Below, one piece after another: positions 32,093 to 40,731 of a stretch of DNA of 64,000 nucleotides. Source of the stretch: Hyphomicrobiaceae bacterium (GTDB taxonomy: Bacteria; Pseudomonadota; Alphaproteobacteria; Rhizobiales; Xanthobacteraceae); assembly GCA_021324465.1 (NCBI GenBank), contig JAJPJB010000025.1, positions 1-64,000 on the forward strand, in the 5' to 3' direction. The notes beneath the pieces are model-generated. The model did no database searches, was not told the DNA's origin, and saw nothing but the letters and a program-made list of their open reading frames with translations. The position numbers and the translations under genes were made by a program. How positions within the stretch are numbered: position 1 is the stretch's first letter; each line of letters begins with the position of its first letter.

Positions 32093-32137
32093 GCTAAGAA
32101 CGTCAAGCAGATATCAAGCGTGCTTGACATTCTTAGC
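32093..32137. promoter_or_regulatory. Inverted-repeat operator in the divergent XRE / ubiquitin-operon promoter
   Basis: Arms GCTAAGAACGTCAAGC (32093-32108) and its complement with one mismatch (32122-32137) around 13 bp. An inner dyad TCAAGC-gt-GCTTGA (32114-32127) is also present. The right arm contains a perfect -35 box TTGACA (32124-32129), with TAAATA 17 bp further (32147-32152) as a weak -10 for the XRE gene. An extra half-site GCTAAG is at 32075. This is what a repressor controlling both directions would look like. Confidence 0.65.
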
Positions 32138-32187
32138 GGCAGAGAGTAAATACCTGAGGTGAATCAAGATCATGGAGGAGCAATGTC

Positions 32188-32580
32188 ATGGCCAAGAAAA
32201 GCGTGGGGGCGGAGATCAAGCTCACGCTTGGACAATATCTCGCCTCAATTCGCGGCGACCGCGGCATCACGCTGCGCGATGTCGAGAAGCGAACGAACAA
32301 AGTGGTGTCGAACGCCTATTTGAGTCAGATCGAGAATGATCAAATCAAAAAGCCGAATCCGAATATCCTGAATGCGCTCGCCGAACTGTATGAAATTCCC
32401 TACGAGGACCTGATGGAGCGTGCGGGCTTTGTGGTGCCGACGCGGTCGCGCAGTGGCGACCAGCGCCATGGTCGCGTGGCGACCTTCGCAGGCCACAATC
32501 TCACGCCCGATGAAGAAGCGCAGCTTCATCAATTTCTAGGCTATCTGCGCAGCAGGAAGAAACCGGGTGGCCAAGGCTGA
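32188..32580 (+). CDS. XRE-family repressor paired with ImmA
   Basis: A 130-aa regulator. The HTH (about residues 10-75) includes GITLRDVEKRTNKVVSNAYLSQIEN and PNILNALAELYEIPYEDLMERAG. The tail is short and polar. A strong GGAGGA site precedes the ATG at 32188. It overlaps the ImmA gene by 14 bp. In ICEBs1 the analogous ImmR repressor is cleaved by ImmA after a signal. By analogy it should repress the divergent ubiquitin-like operon and itself through the repeat at 32093-32137. Confidence 0.85.
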   Translation: MAKKSVGAEIKLTLGQYLASIRGDRGITLRDVEKRTNKVVSNAYLSQIENDQIKKPNPNILNALAELYEIPYEDLMERAGFVVPTRSRSGDQRHGRVATFAGHNLTPDEEAQLHQFLGYLRSRKKPGGQG

Positions 32581-33463
32581 CGATAGTAGCCTCGATCCCG
32601 AGGGGTTGCGCGCCGTGCAGTTGGCTGCACGGCGCGCGCTAGACCGGGCATCGGCGTGGGGCGTCCACCCGACGCCGACGGCGGCGATCTTGGAAGCGGC
32701 CAATCTCAAAGTCGCACCGGCAAGCGCGTTCGATCCGCTGCGCCTCATGGAATACCTGATCGGCAAAGCCGAACAGGCGGCAAGCGCGCTAAAGTCCGCG
32801 ATTTCCAAGGTGTTCGGCATCTACGACGCGGGAGAACAACTGATCCACATCGATGATACGGTCAGGCCATCGAAGCAAAATTTTCTCAAGCTGCACGAGG
32901 CGGGGCACCATGAGCTGCCGACGCACCGCAAGCTGTTCCGTCTATTCCAGGACTGCGAGAAGACCCTGGACCCGGAAACCGCGGACCTGTTCGAGCGCGA
33001 GGCGAACAATTTCGCCCGCTTTGTGCTCTTTCAGGGCGACGGGTATGCCTCGATGGCTGCCGATTACAAGCTGGAAATCAAGACGCCAGTGAAGCTTGCC
33101 GGCAAGTTTGGTGCCTCGATCTACGCGTCCTGCCGCGAATACGCGCGGACGCATCATCGGGCCTGTGTAGTCTACATCCTGGAACCGATCACATTCTGCG
33201 AGAAATCCGGGGCGCAAGCGCAAGTGCGGCGCATCAAGGTTTCACCTGCGTTCTTGCAGCAATTCGGTCGCCCGAGCGAACAAGTGATCAGCCTCGATCA
33301 TTCCCTCGGGCGGGTCCTGCCAATCGGGCGAAAGATGACACGGCCGACAACCGTTTCGGTCACCGATCGAAATGGTCAGGCGCACGAATGCCTCGCCGAG
33401 GCGTTCGACACAACGTTCAATGTGCTCATTTTGGTCTATCCGATAAGAGTCCTGAGCCGGTGA
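32567..33463 (+). CDS. ImmA/IrrE-type metallopeptidase
   Basis: A 298-aa protein with the zinc motif HEAGH (110-114, in LKLHEAGHHELP) and a downstream Glu in FEREANNFARFVL (about 143-145). It starts at a GTG inside the end of the XRE gene (14-bp overlap), so the pair is translated together. The C-terminal half (about 165-298) is of unknown fold and could sense the trigger. ImmA/IrrE peptidases cut their partner XRE repressor after a stress or phage signal. It is the last cargo gene before the tRNA junction. Confidence 0.87.
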   Translation: MAKADDSSLDPEGLRAVQLAARRALDRASAWGVHPTPTAAILEAANLKVAPASAFDPLRLMEYLIGKAEQAASALKSAISKVFGIYDAGEQLIHIDDTVRPSKQNFLKLHEAGHHELPTHRKLFRLFQDCEKTLDPETADLFEREANNFARFVLFQGDGYASMAADYKLEIKTPVKLAGKFGASIYASCREYARTHHRACVVYILEPITFCEKSGAQAQVRRIKVSPAFLQQFGRPSEQVISLDHSLGRVLPIGRKMTRPTTVSVTDRNGQAHECLAEAFDTTFNVLILVYPIRVLSR

Positions 33464-33551
33464 CTGTCCTCGCTGCGCCACACCGTCTGTCGCACCAACT
33501 GACATTCGCTAAAGCGCCATGGTGCCGCACACCGACTGGTTCGATGATTCC

Positions 33552-33590
33552 GCCGTTCTAAATGCCGTTCTAAAGTTCAGGCTAGAACGG
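33552..33590. repeat. Tandem and inverted repeats at the ICE right end
   Basis: GCCGTTCTAAA occurs twice in tandem (33552-33562 and 33564-33574, 12-bp period), and its core recurs inverted as TAGAACGG (33583-33590). The group lies 29 bp from the tRNA 3' end. Spaced direct repeats next to an attachment site often bind integrase arms or excisionase. The far ICE end is outside the window, so the att core cannot be defined. Confidence 0.5.
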
Positions 33591-33618
33591 TGCGGTTTGC
33601 GTAAGCCACTGAATTTAA

Positions 33619-33695
33619 TGGCGCGCCCGAAGAGATTCGAACTCCTGACCCCCAGATTCGTAGTCTGGTGCTCTATCCAGCTGAGCTACGGGCGC
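33619..33695 (-). tRNA. tRNA-Arg (anticodon ACG), ICE attachment target
   Basis: A 77-base cloverleaf on the minus strand with an encoded CCA (33619-33621). Acceptor GCGCCCG pairs with CGGGCGC, the anticodon stem is CCAGA/TCTGG with loop CTACGAA, and the T loop is TTCGAAT. The anticodon ACG is at 33659-33661. The 3' end faces the ICE, the usual side for tyrosine-recombinase insertion, and all genes to the right are chromosomal. Confidence 0.95.
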
Positions 33696-34000
33696 GGGTT
33701 GCACCACGCGGAATGGGCTTTAAACGGCCCCCGCGGCGCGCGCCATAGCTAAAGGTTTGGGGGCCCATTGGCAAGGCGGGCTTGTCGCCGCCATTGCGGA
33801 AGCCGCCGACCGGTCCGCGCCAGGCGCGCCGCCGGATGACAGGTTCAGCGGCTGTCGGCAACCCACAACCACAGCTGCGATGGCGCATCATGCAATTGCG
33901 GCTCGACGCGAAGCGTGGCATGGGCCGGCCAAGAAGCGGCAGCGTCGGGCTTGGCGTCGGGCGTGGTGGCGGGCTTGGCTCCCCCCGCAATGGCGAAGCG
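33696..34000. other. Gap between tRNA-Arg and histidine kinase
   Basis: 305 bp with no supported gene. The tRNA promoter should lie in the first part (about 33700-33760); I see no clear boxes. Confidence 0.4.
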
Positions 34001-35467
34001 TCACCCATGCGCCCGGCGATGCGCGGCAAGCTCCACGGCCCGGTCGGGAATCGTCAGCCGCAGCGTCGCCCCGATCGTGCCCTCGACCAGGCGGATGTCG
34101 CCGCCATGAGCGCGCACCAGTTCGGCGGCGATGGCGAGCCCAAGCCCGGTGCCGCCGGTGCGGGTCGAGCCCTGGAACGCCTCGAACAAATGCGCGCGGG
34201 CCTTTTCCGAAAATCCCGGCCCGGTGTCGGACACTTCGATCACCACGACGGCGCCTTCACGGCGGCCGGTGATGCGGATCTGGTCGTGGTTCGGATCGCG
34301 TGCGCCGCGCGCCTCCAATGTCTGAAACGCGTTGCGCGCCAGATTGAGCAGAATGCGGAACAGCTGATCGGGGTCGGCATCGACCATCAGCCCGCGCTCG
34401 ACCGCGGTGATCCAGCGCACCGGCGTGTCGGGACCGAATCCGAGCGTCTCATGCACTTCTTCCACCAGCGGCTCGAGCAGGATCTCGCGGCGGTCGGGCG
34501 GCGGCTCCTGCAGACGGCCGTAGGACAAGGTCGACTGGCAGAAGGCGATGGCGCGTTCCAGCGCATGCATCAGTTTCGGCGCAAACCGCTGCACGCCGGG
34601 CTCGGGAATCTTTGCCAGCCGATCCGAGAACAGCTGCGCGGAGGCGAGCAGATTGCGCAGATCGTGATTGATCTTGGACACCGCGAGGCCGAGCGCGGCA
34701 AGCCGACTCTTCTGATGCAGCATGGAGGCGAGCTCGGCCTGCATCGCCGAGAGCTCGCGCTCGGCGGTGCCGATCTCGTCGACGCGGCCGGTCGGCACCA
34801 TGATGCGATCGGGATCTTCCGGCGCGGTGCGAAACGCCATCATATTCGCGGTGACCCGCCGCATCGGCCGCACGAACAGGTAATGCAGCGCCAGATAAAC
34901 CAGCGCCGCGGTGATGCAGGAGATCAGCAGCGAGATCAACAGAATGTCGACGGAATAGCGCAGCATGGCCGTGCGCAGCGGCTGCTCGTCCATGATCAGT
35001 TCGATATAGTCGCCGCCCATCGGCGCCGGTCCGACCACGCGCATGACGCTGCCGCGGGCGCGGTTGGACAACAGCATCTTGAAGGCATCAACGATCGAAT
35101 CGAAAGTGAAGTCCCGCCGCATGTCGAAGTCGTCGCTGATCGCCGGCGGCATGTCGTCGAGCGCCAAGAGCCGGCGTTGCGTGCCCATCTTCATGGCGAC
35201 TGCACGCGCACCGATCGAATCCAAAATCTCCTTGGCGAGTGCATCGGAGACGACACCGTTCGGCGCCGCTTCCAGGACCAGCGCCGCCGTATAGCCCGAG
35301 GCCAGCCGGTCCCTGAGCCACATCACCCGGAAATTGGCCACCGAGGGCACATAGATCAGCACTTCCGCGATCATCACGAACAGAATCGTGAGAACGAGGA
35401 GTTTCCCCGAAAGCCCGAAGCGCGGCGGCCGGACCGGCGCCGGCCGCGCGGCAGATTCCTCACTCAT
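34001..35467 (-). CDS. Membrane sensor histidine kinase
   Basis: A 488-aa kinase with one helix near residues 22-45, a periplasmic sensor of about 135 residues, and a second helix (about 178-205). A HAMP-like linker and a dimerisation region follow, with the phosphoacceptor histidine in SKINHDLRNLLAS. The ATPase motifs are NLARNAFQT (N box), DTGPGF (G1) and GGTGLGLAI (G2). ATG at 35467 is preferred over a TTG two codons earlier. No response regulator is adjacent, so its partner is elsewhere. Signal unknown. Confidence 0.88.
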   Translation of the reverse strand: MSEESAARPAPVRPPRFGLSGKLLVLTILFVMIAEVLIYVPSVANFRVMWLRDRLASGYTAALVLEAAPNGVVSDALAKEILDSIGARAVAMKMGTQRRLLALDDMPPAISDDFDMRRDFTFDSIVDAFKMLLSNRARGSVMRVVGPAPMGGDYIELIMDEQPLRTAMLRYSVDILLISLLISCITAALVYLALHYLFVRPMRRVTANMMAFRTAPEDPDRIMVPTGRVDEIGTAERELSAMQAELASMLHQKSRLAALGLAVSKINHDLRNLLASAQLFSDRLAKIPEPGVQRFAPKLMHALERAIAFCQSTLSYGRLQEPPPDRREILLEPLVEEVHETLGFGPDTPVRWITAVERGLMVDADPDQLFRILLNLARNAFQTLEARGARDPNHDQIRITGRREGAVVVIEVSDTGPGFSEKARAHLFEAFQGSTRTGGTGLGLAIAAELVRAHGGDIRLVEGTIGATLRLTIPDRAVELAAHRRAHG

Positions 35468-35506
35468 CAGCAAAGCCTCGCTGCCCGCCTTTTTTGGGAC
35501 GAACCG

Positions 35507-36952
35507 TCAACCAAACCGACGCAGCCATCCTATGATGCGCCGCACCAGCGGCGACGTCAAACCCCGGTTGAAATATGTCATGGCGGCACGCTTTCCCACC
35601 TCGGCATAGGTCGGATAGGGCACAATAACCCCGGCCAAGGCCTCGATATTCATGGTTTGGCCGACGGCAAGGCTCCACAGCGCGATGTTTTCGGCAGCCC
35701 CCGCGCCGGCAATGGTCGCCCCCAGGACGCTGCCATTGCGGTCGGTGACAACTTTGATGTGTCCGCGGGCGAGCCCCGCGGACTGCGCGCGCTCGTTCTC
35801 GCGATAGGGCCAGCGCAGGACGCGGATTGGGAAGGAAGCGGCGCGCGCCTCCGCTTCCGTGAGGCCGACCTGGGCCAGTTGCGGATCGGTAAACGTCACC
35901 AGAGGCAGCGCATGGGTCTCGGTATCGATCGGCATGCGGAACAGAGCATGGCGGATGACCAGGCCGGCATGGTGATAGGCGACATGCGTATATGTGGGCG
36001 CGTCGGTCACATCGCCGATCGCGTAGACGCGCTTGTTGCTGGTGAGGAGGCGGCGGTCGACCACGATCCCGCTCGGCGCATAGCGAATGCCGGCTCTGTC
36101 GAGGTCAAGATCGTTGACATTGGGCCGCCGGCCGTCGGCGACAAGAAGATGTGTGCCGTCGACGACCTCGACACCCGCCTCGCTTTCGATCTCGACATGC
36201 ACGCGCGCCAGCGCGCGGCGGATCTGTGCGATCTTGATGCCGGCGCGCAGCACGATGCCGTCGCGCATCAGCGCGTCGAGCACGGGCGCCGCGCATTCCG
36301 GATCGTAGTCGGCAAGCGGCGCCCGCGTCAGCAGCACCGTGACCTCGGCGCCAAAGCGCCGGAACGCCTGCGCCAGTTCAAGCCCCAGATTGTCGGCGCC
36401 GATGACGATGAGATGGCGCGGATAGTCTTCGAGATCGAAGACGGTCTCGCCGGTCAGATGCGGCACGTCGGCCAGGCCCGGGACGGCGGGCAGCGCCGGC
36501 AGCGAACCGGTCGCAATGACAAAGCGCCGCGCCTTGATGACGACGCCGTTCGCTGCGACGGTGTCGCGGTCGAGAAACCGCGCCGTTCCCTCGATGACGC
36601 GGATACCGAGCCCAGTCAGGCGCGCGCGACTGTCCAGCGGCTCGACCGCCTTGATCACCTGCTGCACATGCGCGCGGACCGCCGCATAGTCAACGCCAAA
36701 GCGGACCGATTTGGCGCCAAACCGCGCGCCGGTGCGCAGCGCATGCGCGCGGTCTGCCGCGGCAAGCAGAGCTTGTGCCGGCAACGCACCGTTATTGAGC
36801 GTCGCGCCGCCCATCCGGCCTTTTTCGACAAGCACGACATTGACGCCGAAAGCCGTCGCCGCCGAGGCCGCGGTCAGTCCGCCCGCGCCTGCGCCAATGA
36901 TGCAGAGGTCGGGATGGAGTACTTGCGCGACTGAGGCAGTGTCGGCCGTCAT
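35507..36952 (-). CDS. FAD/NAD(P) disulfide-reductase-fold oxidoreductase without redox cysteines
   Basis: A 481-aa flavoprotein of the lipoamide dehydrogenase / mercuric reductase fold. The FAD motif GAGAGGLTAAS is near residue 20, the NAD motif GADNLGLELA near 180, the second FAD motif VYAIGDVTD near 300, and the dimerisation domain follows. The active-site CxxxxC is replaced: the segment reads GGATLNNGALPAQ with Ala at both Cys positions. The C-terminal His-Pro pair is Tyr-Pro (VPYPTYAE). It cannot act through a Cys-Cys pair, so it probably moves electrons directly from NAD(P)H through FAD, or has another role. It lies behind the histidine kinase gene in the same direction. Confidence 0.85.
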   Translation of the reverse strand: MTADTASVAQVLHPDLCIIGAGAGGLTAASAATAFGVNVVLVEKGRMGGATLNNGALPAQALLAAADRAHALRTGARFGAKSVRFGVDYAAVRAHVQQVIKAVEPLDSRARLTGLGIRVIEGTARFLDRDTVAANGVVIKARRFVIATGSLPALPAVPGLADVPHLTGETVFDLEDYPRHLIVIGADNLGLELAQAFRRFGAEVTVLLTRAPLADYDPECAAPVLDALMRDGIVLRAGIKIAQIRRALARVHVEIESEAGVEVVDGTHLLVADGRRPNVNDLDLDRAGIRYAPSGIVVDRRLLTSNKRVYAIGDVTDAPTYTHVAYHHAGLVIRHALFRMPIDTETHALPLVTFTDPQLAQVGLTEAEARAASFPIRVLRWPYRENERAQSAGLARGHIKVVTDRNGSVLGATIAGAGAAENIALWSLAVGQTMNIEALAGVIVPYPTYAEVGKRAAMTYFNRGLTSPLVRRIIGWLRRFG

Positions 36953-37355
36953 ATTGGGTCCGGAGCAATCCGATCGACCCGAAGGCAAGATCTGTGAAGG
37001 AGACCGCCAAAGGGGCGGACCATGATCCTTATATTGCACGATCCTTACATTGCATGATCCCTCCATTGTACGGCTCCATTCGAGCGCAGAGAAAATTTTA
37101 ACCGGGAAGTGGCGCCGCAGGCGGTGCGCCTTCGGCGCGTTCTTGACTTAAATTTATCTTTGCGCTGCCGTCGGCCGTTGCAATGTAGGACCGCGATGGG
37201 GCTGACTTTGGCTCTGGCCCGCCCGCCTCCTTCACATTGACGCCGCGAAGCACCTCCCGTATAAGCCGCGCCAATCGCGCCGCCAGGCCCGGTGGGCTGC
37301 AGCGCCTGCGGGCGTCAACTTCTAAAAATTTTGCGCGCGCAGCGGAGATCGACCC
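36953..37355. other. Divergent gap before rpmH
   Basis: 403 bp with no supported gene. It must hold the promoters of the oxidoreductase (left) and of rpmH-rnpA-yidC (right). A triplet of short related segments (TGATCC / TTACATTGCA / CATTGTACG, 37022-37070) lies near the oxidoreductase end. Confidence 0.4.
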
Positions 37356-37490
37356 GTGAAACGGACCTATCAGCCGAGCAAATTGGTGCGTAAGCGCCGT
37401 CACGGCTTTCGCGCCCGGATGGCGACCAAGGGCGGCCGCAAGGTGCTCAATGCGCGCCGAGCCCGCGGCCGCAAGAAGCTCAGCGCCTGA
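37356..37490 (+). CDS. rpmH: Ribosomal protein bL34
   Basis: A 44-aa protein, [20 protein letters not shown] at the start and GRKKLSA at the end, the exact family length. It starts at GTG with GGAG upstream. Too short to be noticed by length filters but unmistakable. First gene of the conserved rpmH-rnpA-yidC cluster near the origin in many bacteria. Confidence 0.97.
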   Translation: MKRTYQPSKLVRKRRHGFRARMATKGGRKVLNARRARGRKKLSA

Positions 37491-37583
37491 CTTTGACGCC
37501 TCGTTTCGGCGTGCGTGCGGCGACGCTTCTCGTCGCAAAGCCGATCGAAAGCCAACCCGAAGCGAATATCCAAAGCTCACTTC

Positions 37584-38153
37584 ATGGAGCGGTTGAAACG
37601 CCGGAGGGATTTTCGGGCTTTGGCCCAAAGCGGCGCGCGCGCGCCGACGAGCGCGTTCGTGCTCCAGGCGCGGCGGCGTGAACACAAGGCGGGCGAAGCC
37701 GGCCAAGAGGGACCCGTCCAGGGTCCGGTCCGGGTGGGCTTTACCGTGTCGAAGCAGGTCGGCACCGCCGTTGAGCGCAATCGCATCCGCCGGCGGCTGC
37801 GTGAGATCGTGCGGCTTGCGTCCAAGCTTGCCGCCATGGCGGCCCTGGCGCCCGGCCATGATTACGTGCTGATCGGCCGCCGCGCCGCGCTCGATCTGCC
37901 ATTTGCCCAGATGCTGCGGGAACTCGACGGCGCGCTGCGCCGCGTCCATGGCACGCCGCGGCACAAACGGAGCGCGGCGCATGGCGACGCCGTGGCTGGT
38001 GCGCCGGGCGAGCCGCCCCTACATAAAGCCCGTTCGCAAACAGGCGACCGGCCCGCGGGCGAGTCGAACCGTAACAAGTCGCCGCGCGGCAGGCACAATC
38101 GCAGAATCAAGCCCCGGCAAAACACCTCACAAGGGACCCCAGACGAGCACTGA
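37584..38153 (+). CDS. rnpA: RNase P protein component, long C-terminal tail
   Basis: Protein subunit of RNase P, which matures tRNA 5' ends. It has 189 aa from the ATG at 37584 (MERLKRRRDFRALAQSG). The RNR signature VERNRIRRRLREIVR is at about residues 62-76. The family is usually 110-140 aa; residues about 122-189 form an extra Arg/Lys/Pro-rich, apparently disordered tail. The yidD gene that usually lies between rnpA and yidC is absent; yidC starts one base after the stop. Confidence 0.92.
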   Translation: MERLKRRRDFRALAQSGARAPTSAFVLQARRREHKAGEAGQEGPVQGPVRVGFTVSKQVGTAVERNRIRRRLREIVRLASKLAAMAALAPGHDYVLIGRRAALDLPFAQMLRELDGALRRVHGTPRHKRSAAHGDAVAGAPGEPPLHKARSQTGDRPAGESNRNKSPRGRHNRRIKPRQNTSQGTPDEH

Positions 38154-38154
38154 C

Positions 38155-40020
38155 ATGGGCGAGCACAAGAACACCATCATAGCCATCGTGCTGTCGCTCA
38201 TTGTCGTGATCGGCTGGCAGATCCTGGTCGGCTATCCGGAGATGGAGAAGCAGCGCCAGCAGGCGCAGCTCAAGCAGCAGGAACAATCGCAGCAGCACCA
38301 GCCGCCGCAGGCGAGCGCGCCGGGGACCCCGGGCGCGCCGGAAGCGCCCGGCGTGCCGAATGCGCCTGCGCCTTCCGCGCAGGCGCAGGCCGCGACGCGT
38401 GAAACTGTCGTCAGCTCCTCGCCGCGCGTCGCCATCAACACGCCGCGCCTGGGCGGCTCGATCGATCTCAAAGGCGCCCGCATCGACGATCTCACGCTGA
38501 CCCAATACCGCGAGACCACCGATCCGAATTCGCCGCCGATCACGCTGTTCTCGCCCTCCGGCGCCCCGAACGCCTATTACGCCGAATTCGGCTGGGTGTC
38601 GGCCGCCGGCAGCAATATCGCCATACCGGGGCCCGACACGGTCTGGCGACAGCAAGGTTCCGGCGCGCTTGGCATCGATCACCCGGTGACGCTGAGCTAC
38701 GACAACGGCCAGGGGCTCGTCTTCACGCGCACCATTTCGATCGACGATCATTATCTGTTCACGATCAAGGATTCGGTCGCCAACAAGAGCGGCAATCCGG
38801 TGACGCTCTATCCCTATGCGCTGATCTCGCGTCACGGCACGCCGGAAACGCTGGGCTATTACATCCTGCATGAGGGCCTGATCGGCGTGATGGGCGATCA
38901 CGGCGAGCAGACCGAGACCTACAAGAAGATGCAGGACAAGAAGTCCGAGACCTGGGATGCCACAAATGTCTGGCTCGGCTTTACCGACAAATATTTTGCC
39001 GCGACGCTATTGCCGCAGACCGATGCCAAGGTGCGCGCACGCTTCTCGGCCGGCGAGCTCAACGGCCAGCCGACCTACCAGACCGACTACATGGCGCAGC
39101 CAGTGACGGTTGCGGCCGGCGCAACCGGCACGACCGATACGCGGCTGTTTGCCGGCGCCAAGGAAGTTTCGGTCGTCGGCATCGACTTTCCGTTCGGCCC
39201 CGGCGGCTATAACGCGGCGCTTCACCTCAACCACTTCGATCTGCTGATCGACTGGGGCTGGTTCTACTTCATCACCAAGCCGATGTTCCTGGCACTCGAC
39301 TACTTCTTCCACGTGGTCGGCAATTTCGGCATTGCCATCCTGATCGTCACCGTGATCGTCAAGCTTCTGTTCTTCCCGCTCGCCAACAAGTCTTACGCCT
39401 CGATGGCCAAAATGAAGGCGGTGCAGCCGCAGATGGCGATGATCAAGGAGCGCTATGCCGACGACCGCGTGAAGCAGCAGCAGGCGATGATGGAGCTCTA
39501 CAAGAAGGAGCAGATCAACCCGATCGCCGGCTGCCTGCCGATCGCCATTCAGATTCCGGTGTTCTTCTCGCTCTACAAGGTGCTGTTCATCACCATCGAG
39601 ATGCGGCACGCGCCGTTCTACGGCTGGATCCACGATCTGTCGGCGGCCGATCCGACCAATATCTTCACGCTTGGCGGCCTGATCCCGTTCGATCCGACCG
39701 TCCTGCCGATGATCGGCTCGTTCCTGCAGCTGGGCTTCTGGCCGGCGATCATGGGCGTGACCATGTGGGTGCAGATGAAGCTCAACCCGGCGCCGCCCGA
39801 TCCGACCCAGCAGGTGATCTTCAACTGGATGCCGCTGATTTTCACCTTCATGCTGGCGAAATTTCCCGCGGGGCTTGTGATCTACTGGGCCTGGAACAAC
39901 ACGCTTTCGGTGCTCCAGCAAAGCGCGATCATGCACCGCCACGGCGCCAAGATTGAGCTGTGGGACAATTTGAAGAGCACATTCACACGCACCAAGCCCA
40001 AGGCGCCGCCGGCGGAGTAG
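38155..40020 (+). CDS. yidC: Membrane protein insertase YidC
   Basis: A 621-aa Oxa1-family insertase, gram-negative type. There is an N-terminal helix (about 7-25), a Gln/Pro/Ala-rich linker (35-85), and a large periplasmic beta domain to about 370. The conserved membrane core has KLLFFPLANKSYASMAKMK, then helices with INPIAGCLPIAIQIPVFFSLY and a C-terminal helix ending KSTFTRTKPKAPPAE. It inserts and folds inner-membrane proteins with or without Sec. It starts one base after the rnpA stop. Confidence 0.96.
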   Translation: MGEHKNTIIAIVLSLIVVIGWQILVGYPEMEKQRQQAQLKQQEQSQQHQPPQASAPGTPGAPEAPGVPNAPAPSAQAQAATRETVVSSSPRVAINTPRLGGSIDLKGARIDDLTLTQYRETTDPNSPPITLFSPSGAPNAYYAEFGWVSAAGSNIAIPGPDTVWRQQGSGALGIDHPVTLSYDNGQGLVFTRTISIDDHYLFTIKDSVANKSGNPVTLYPYALISRHGTPETLGYYILHEGLIGVMGDHGEQTETYKKMQDKKSETWDATNVWLGFTDKYFAATLLPQTDAKVRARFSAGELNGQPTYQTDYMAQPVTVAAGATGTTDTRLFAGAKEVSVVGIDFPFGPGGYNAALHLNHFDLLIDWGWFYFITKPMFLALDYFFHVVGNFGIAILIVTVIVKLLFFPLANKSYASMAKMKAVQPQMAMIKERYADDRVKQQQAMMELYKKEQINPIAGCLPIAIQIPVFFSLYKVLFITIEMRHAPFYGWIHDLSAADPTNIFTLGGLIPFDPTVLPMIGSFLQLGFWPAIMGVTMWVQMKLNPAPPDPTQQVIFNWMPLIFTFMLAKFPAGLVIYWAWNNTLSVLQQSAIMHRHGAKIELWDNLKSTFTRTKPKAPPAE

Positions 40021-40131
40021 TCGTCCGGCCTCACGCGAGCAGACACGAGAACGGTCGGCCCGTCGGGATCGCTGTGTGCCGCCTTGCGCCGCGCCTGGCG
40101 CCTGGCGCCTGGGAGACAATCAAAAGACGTT

Positions 40132-40377
40132 CCCCGGACGCGGTGCAGCGTGGAGCGAAGCGAAACGGTGCACCGCTGATCCGGGGCCTGCGCCAGCAGG
40201 GCGCCTGAGAGCGCGGAGCGCGTGACGGTCCCGGGTCGGCAGCGCACCATTCCGCTGCGCTCCATGCTGCGCCGCGCCCGGGAAACGCAATTCGTAGCCC
40301 GGATTGAGCGCGGCGAAACCCAGGGAGCGGTCATAAAGCGAAAAACGGAGTTCCCGGATTTTGTCCTGCTCAATCCG
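40132..40377. repeat. Cluster of three REP-like palindromic units
   Basis: Unit 1: arms around CCCCGGA and TCCGGGG with GCGGTGCA/TGCACCGC inside (40132-40196). Unit 2: TCCCGGG near 40224 with CCCGGGA near 40277. Unit 3: perfect CGGATTGAGC (40300-40309) and GCTCAATCCG (40368-40377). Unit 3 shares TTGAGCGCGGCGAAACC with the element at 55987-56042. Confidence 0.6.
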
Positions 40378-40731
40378 AGCCAGCTTCGCGCTTTCAGGTG
40401 GGGGGCGTCACGCTGACACTCGCGCGCAGAAGCGCCGCGCCGGAAGGGAAGCGCTCTGCCGCCGTTCGCCGCGCCGACGCGCGCAGCATTTAATCGTTGC
40501 CGCAACACATAACCAGGATACTTACCGTAGGTGCATTGGGAAACGACATGGCTGCGCCGGGAAGCGTGCGCGCCGCCGCTTCCAGCGCCGCGTCGGCAAT
40601 CGCGAATGTCAGAATTTCGTCTTCGCTGGGCGCGACCTCGCGCGTGTCCTCATTCATGACAGTCCCCCACCCAAGCCCCGTCGGCGGCGCAGCATAGCAT
40701 GGAGGCTTTATGCGCCAACGCGCAGCCCGAC

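Noticed and set aside
33782-36934. 1050-codon open frame on the plus strand
   Set aside because: It runs antisense through the histidine kinase and the flavoprotein, has the His/Arg/Asp/Gly-rich composition of a GC-rich shadow, and shows no domain.
39007-40119. 370-codon minus-strand frame opposite yidC
   Set aside because: Shadow frame with Arg/His/Asp-rich composition and no recognisable fold; yidC is certain on the other strand.
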